A DNA stretch of 64,000 nucleotides from Trichobilharzia regenti. Its lineage: Eukaryota; Platyhelminthes; Trematoda; Strigeidida; Schistosomatidae. The notes below the pieces were generated by a model that did not search any database, was not told where the DNA came from, and saw nothing but the letters and a program-made list of their open reading frames with translations. Both the position numbers and the translations under genes were made by a program. Location: positions 92,164,984 to 92,228,983 of the forward strand of contig OX235265.1 of NCBI GenBank assembly GCA_944472135.2, given 5' to 3'. Numbering within the stretch: position 1 is the stretch's first letter; every line of letters begins with the position of its first letter. This document shows positions 60,117-64,000 of this stretch, piece by piece.

Positions 60117-60128
60117 GTAAGTGATTGT

Positions 60129-60148
60129 ATATATATATATATATATAC
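60129..60148. repeat. (AT)10 microsatellite at exon 21 donor
   Basis: Lies 12 nt after the donor GT, as at exon 11. Confidence 0.85.
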
Positions 60149-60224
60149 CAGCAGAATAGCGTAGCATTACATTAAAATCACCATTCCAACTGGCGCTTCG
60201 ACCTTTTTGGTGCTACCCGTTCTT

Positions 60225-60520
60225 GTTTTGTCTTATTATTATTGTTCCCTTGGGTTCCTAGTGGAACATTGAGCTTCAACTGCACGTCTCCACTTGCCAC
60301 TTCTGTCTTCTGCTCTACTTTTCACCTGCATCCATCCATCTTAGTCCATACTGTTTCAACTCCTCTTCACACGATTTCCTCCATGTCACCCTTACACTGA
60401 CGTCCCATTCGCCGCATGCTTCCCTTTCGGCCTGGTTCCACTCGAGCAATTGCCTGACGCGTGATATCACTCAGCGGCTGTCCAATCCACCTCCACTTTC
60501 TCCTGCATATCTGTTAGGCT
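60225..60520 (-). pseudogene. RTE2 C-terminal and 3' end fragment
   Basis: Complement reads the RTE2 tail (RKWRWIG, ITRQAIA.EW, ...LKP.CST). Parallels 38335-38525 and 24893-25143. Confidence 0.6.
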
Positions 60521-60539
60521 ATTGATTTATTCTTGTTTT

Positions 60540-61115
60540 GTTTGTGCCTATAGTTTCTTGTTGTTGGTGATTGTTTTCGGCCCGGCCATCTGATCTTCAG
60601 TATAGATCCAGCGAAGACAGTTGCTGGTTGATAAAGGTTTGCATCGCAACAGGCTGTTGGAAATATTCTTTGTGACCCGCTCGCCAAGTTTCTGATCCGT
60701 ATAGAAGAACTGACTGACTTGACCTTGTTTGTATTGAAAATCCTCCCGAATTTGTTGTGGATCCTGGCTGAGTGACGAAGATTTCCAGATTGTTTTCAGG
60801 TTGATGAATGTGTTTCTCGCTCGCCCTCCCGATTCTCGATTTGACATGCTCGTCCGTTCCGAGTGCCTGTAGTTGAGACAATGCTCCTTCCTAGATAAGT
60901 AAGTGAATGAAGTAACCTCTTTCAAATCCCTCCCGTTGGTGGTGATTGGCACTGGATGTTTCTGTCGTTGTTGTTGGTGGTTGGTTATTTTCATAACCTC
61001 CGTCCTGTCTATGTTCACCTGTAGTCCTGTCTTCGCCGGCTGCTTCTTCGACCAGTTTGTCGGTTTTCGCTTGTGGGTCTTCGACTTTGTGTGACATCAA
61101 GCATAAATCATCCAC
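60540..61115 (-). pseudogene. RTE2 C-terminal region
   Basis: [56 protein letters not shown] and LRWIYTEDQMA in two overlapping frames: the post-RT region of the RTE2 family. Confidence 0.7.
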
Positions 61116-61129
61116 GCGCGAAATCCAGG

Positions 61130-61980
61130 TTTTCTTGGTTCTTCACGTCGGTCCAGGATATCTTTGAACCATTGTATCCATTTCCGTCGTTGGCTGGCGT
61201 TAACACGTTGCCGTTTGTCCCCTGTGCTAATGGTATCAGCAAGAGCCTATCCCTCTGTGACAGTTTATGGTCCTTCCCACTTTGGAGAGATTGCCCAAGG
61301 ACCTAGCCGGTCTCCAACAGCCCACTTTCTTTCGTACACTTTACATGGTTTCCGACTTCAGTCGTGATGCATTATTTGATTTCTTCTCTCTCTCTCTTCG
61401 AATATCATAGTGTCAGTCTTCTGTTTATCCTTTACATTGTTTTCTGATTGCTTCTCTCCATTCTGTTTTCCATTTTCACATACTCCACTGTTGGTGGATG
61501 CTATCTGGTCTTATTGTGAATTGGTAGTCGTGGTTTTCCATTGTACACCAACTGAAACGGTGACTTCTTTGTTATTTCTTCGGCAGAAGCACGATGTATG
61601 TACTAGTAGGACTAATAGAAGCTGTGTTTCCCAGTTACCTCCCTTCGAAGGCAATCACTCATTCACGATATGTAGTTTTTTCTGTCTGTCAAACCATTAG
61701 TTTGTGGACGATATGGTGGTTACTCTAGTCTTCTTAATACATCTGACTGCTGTAAGTAGGGTGTAAATTCTTCACGTTAGGAATAGACCGCCTGATTTGT
61801 CAATATCGTCTTTAGTACAACGATACGCCTAACCACTGCGTCTTCAGTCACAGTCTTTGCGCACTGATCCGGGATCGCAGTGGAGGTTCACCCATCCTTT
61901 TTAGCATGTTCCGTCCATCATCACCAGGAGGTACTGATCGCCACTGTATGTACGTCTGTATAAATGGTTACATTACATTC
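61130..61980 (-). pseudogene. Ty3/Gypsy integrase relic (core and C-terminal)
   Basis: Minus strand with frameshifts: DQYLLVMMDGTC, SVRKDCD, LLTAVRCIKKTR (core), EKTTYRE..., NWETQLLLVLL, then AVGDRLGPWAISPKWEGP and GDKRQRVNASQRRKWIQWF. The last matches the GDRVW...SPKWEGPY and NANQLK motif of Gypsy integrase C-termini. No intact catalytic D,D-35-E could be confirmed. Confidence 0.65.
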
Positions 61981-62246
61981 ACGGATCACAAGTTGCCAAC
62001 CTCTGTAACTAGAAGAACTGACTGAAGAGGTTGAAGAACTCAAATGATTGTTTTCACAGCTTTATTTTTAGTATTCATCCATAGATGATAGGCTTTAATA
62101 TACACTGTTTTTGTATTGTAGGTGAGTTAAGTAGTGTAAAAATCCACTCTTAAGAGCGTATAACCAAAAAGCCATTTGTCAGAACATAGAATGAACATTG
62201 TGAAGTTATTAACATTAGTAATAAATAATGACTAACATAATAGAAA
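61981..62246. other. Unassigned intron 21 sequence
   Basis: Nothing recognised. Confidence 0.35.
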
Positions 62247-62300
62247 TAAGCCTGACTGATATCTGCTACATTGACGTGGTGGTTGGGATTGTATATTTCA
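62247..62300 (+). mobile_element. RTE1 5' UTR start scrap
   Basis: CCTGACTGATATCTGCTACA then TTGACGTGGTGG, as at 25178 and 53396. Confidence 0.45.
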
Positions 62301-62764
62301 CTGACCCAAAGTGCCGAACTGGCTTTAAATCTTTAAATATTCCCATTTTTAATATTAGAATAAGACGTATAAGCGAACAGTATTGTTTTCAATTAGATCT
62401 TCATCAGGCTTTAATCTAATTTACATAGATTTATATATAAAACAGAATTTAACCAATGACGGTGATTTTGTGGATCTAATAATAATAATGTGGTGAATGT
62501 TTTGAACGTCATTAATAACGATGATTATAATCATAACGAAATATTGATAATAAGGTTTATGCAGGTGGTGATAAGAATAACAAAGGTAGTAATATATGTA
62601 TATGTAAACAATTCAATGAATAAATAAATTAGATCAAATCATAAAAGTTACGCAATACTAAAGGTAGATGTAGTGGACAGATAATCAGAGTTTAAATAAA
62701 TATCATAAAAGTACGAAGGAGAGGGATGATAAAAAAGGGTGGGAGGGTTTTGAGTAGAATTCAC
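62301..62764. other. Unassigned A+T-rich intron 21 sequence
   Basis: Nothing recognised. Confidence 0.4.
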
Positions 62765-63660
62765 CTAGGCCAGGCAAGGGAGAGACAAAGGTAGAACAAA
62801 CTTCTTTTGTTGTATGCAAAGACTAGGATTGTTCTCTCGAATTAATTCCCATAGCTTTGGCTGTGTGTAAAAGGCTGGTTTGAATTCCGTTCGATAGGCT
62901 CGATAGAATGCGATAGATAACTTTGAAGGCACTATTTTTGTCCACCTGGTGACCACTATCAATCAAATTAGCCAAAATAGAACTTCGTATGGATTTTATT
63001 TGACCGTTTTCGAACCATGAGTGAATGGAGATGCTCATTAATGCGTTTGTTAAGCTGCCTAGTTGTTCGGCCTATATAGCTTTCTCCACAGGAGCAACTA
63101 AATTTGTAGATACACATAGATGTGGCACAGCTAAGTAGCTTATCTTTCACTTGAGCAATCATAATTGGTCGGCTGCGAAATGACAAACAAAGGGTGATGG
63201 TAGTATAAATCTTTTATCGCTGTCGATAATCTCAGATGTAAGACTTCGCTAGCCATGTCCCCATTAAATTGCAATTTCATGAACAGTTGTTTCTTTTCAG
63301 CTGTTGTCAGTTTCTCTTTATTGTACTTGGTGTTCATGTGTCTCTTTACAAATCTACTACTAGGATAACCCATTTGGACCAGCGTATTTTGGATGTATCC
63401 TAACTCATTTTGTAGGTAGTCATCTGTATAGATATGTCTTGCTCTATTCGTGAGACAGCATCTGACCAAATTGACTTTGTATCGGATTGGTACAAAACTG
63501 AGGAAATGTGTATATCTACCTACAGATGTAGGTTTTCTTTAGACATCTCTCTTAAGGGAACCATCCTCCCTTCTGCTCTATTGGATGTCAAGGAAATGTA
63601 GTCTACCGTCATGTTCTTCTTCACAAGTGAATATGAGCGATGGATGTGCATCATTGGATT
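62765..63660 (-). pseudogene. PLE copy (second lineage): RT end, linker, GIY-YIG and C-terminus
   Basis: DGRLHFLDIQ (about 63600), KPTSVGRYTHFLSF, LVRCCLTNRARHIYTDDYLQ, MGYPSSRFVKRHMN, then KLLSCATSMCIYKFSCSCGE and SYIGRTTRQLNKRINEHLHS (GIY-YIG with RT..K.R..EH), ILANLIDSGHQVDKNSAFKV, and a C-terminal LCIQQKKFVLPL. Three frames, so broken. Confidence 0.8.
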
Positions 63661-63689
63661 TTATTAACATTTCATTTAACTAATTTTCC

Positions 63690-64000
63690 TGAAGGTCTAA
63701 CCATACCATAAAGGTTGTTTGTATGGCGATTAAACTAAAAGCAGTTACGGTCTCACAGTGTAAAATGTTCACACTGTGTTGAGGGGTAGGGGTCGGTTTT
63801 CTGTAAGCGAAGTCATATCACTAGCTAATAGGGAAAAGCCAATAAGGTTACCAGCCTACCAACTATATTGCTCTTAAAAGTGGGGCCAGTAAAGGTCGAC
63901 CCCGATAATTGTACATCTCGATTTACTTTGTGGTAAAGGTCCGTAACCGGCTGTAAGATCTTCATAGGCGCATGCGATTCCAAAAACTGCTTCAAACGAA
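63690..64000 (+). mobile_element. RTE1 5' UTR copy, continues past the window
   Basis: Matches 25260-25590 (TAAACTAAAAGCAGTTAC, AGCGAAGTCATA, GTCGACCCCGATAATTGTAC, CCGTAACCGG). Confidence 0.55.

Noticed and set aside
61073..61367. Plus ORFs of 77 and 67 codons
   Set aside because: Antisense to the Gypsy integrase C-terminus, which has recognisable motifs on the minus strand.
60117..64000. Next HECT exon of UBE3B
   Set aside because: I looked for the expected block after KAIYE (VDVPFASFFL-like) and for the catalytic-Cys block (TCxxxLxLP) and found neither, so the gene must continue past 64000.
1..64000. CRISPR arrays, bacterial operons, riboswitches, rRNA
   Set aside because: None seen; spliced genes, SINEs and RTE/PLE elements show this is eukaryotic nuclear DNA.

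Overview
This window is trematode nuclear DNA, most likely a Schistosoma species. The species cannot be fixed from the sequence alone. The genus call rests on three things: a run of 33-43 nt introns at the 5' end of a gene that later has introns of up to 10.3 kb; a dense mix of RTE, CR1-like, Penelope-like (PLE), Merlin and LTR elements; and tRNA-derived SINEs that carry hammerhead-ribozyme sequence of the schistosome Sm-alpha type.

One host gene fills most of the window: a UBE3B-type HECT E3 ubiquitin ligase on the + strand. I assembled 21 coding exons from 8743 to 60116. Every splice phase closes, giving 931 in-frame codons. The reading runs from the initiator Met through an IQ motif and the armadillo-like middle region into the start of the HECT N-lobe. 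The rest of the HECT domain, including the catalytic Cys, lies beyond 64000. Exons 1-7 sit within 762 bp, separated by six micro-introns. From exon 8 on, introns are mostly 1.5-10.3 kb and are packed with transposable elements.

Layout. 1-8740: flank upstream of the gene, with a BEL/Pao gag relic (-), an old CR1-like RT (+, about 4.3-7.0 kb) and a degenerate 6-bp telomere-like array (8174-8358). 8743-9504: exons 1-7. 9505-13200: intron 7, with RTE copies nested in opposite orientation. 13201-17795: exons 8-11, with a palindromic PLE insertion (15750-16744) in intron 10. 17796-29345: RTE, a PLE inserted in an RTE, two solo LTRs... (20308-20632 and 23621-24038), and exons 12-13. 29346-38232: exons 14-16, with a second PLE foldback (33165-34450) and a hammerhead SINE (about 35845-36055). 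38233-48522: intron 16, the largest, with a complete Merlin transposon (44649-45533, 40-bp TIRs, 8-bp target duplication) and a third solo LTR nested in a SINE. 48523-60116: exons 17-21, with a (TA)n-interrupted PLE and a third PLE with inverted termini (56480-57840). 60117-64000: a Ty3/Gypsy integrase relic and another PLE in intron 21.

No functional link exists between the elements and UBE3B beyond their lying in its introns. All recognisable element ORFs are truncated or interrupted. Element names below are working labels: RTE1 is the family with a YADD RT and a (GACA)n tail; RTE2 is a second, more degraded RTE-like family; SINE-A carries the hammerhead; SINE-B carries a hammerhead-like core; SINE-C has a tRNA-like head with box B GGTTCGATCC.
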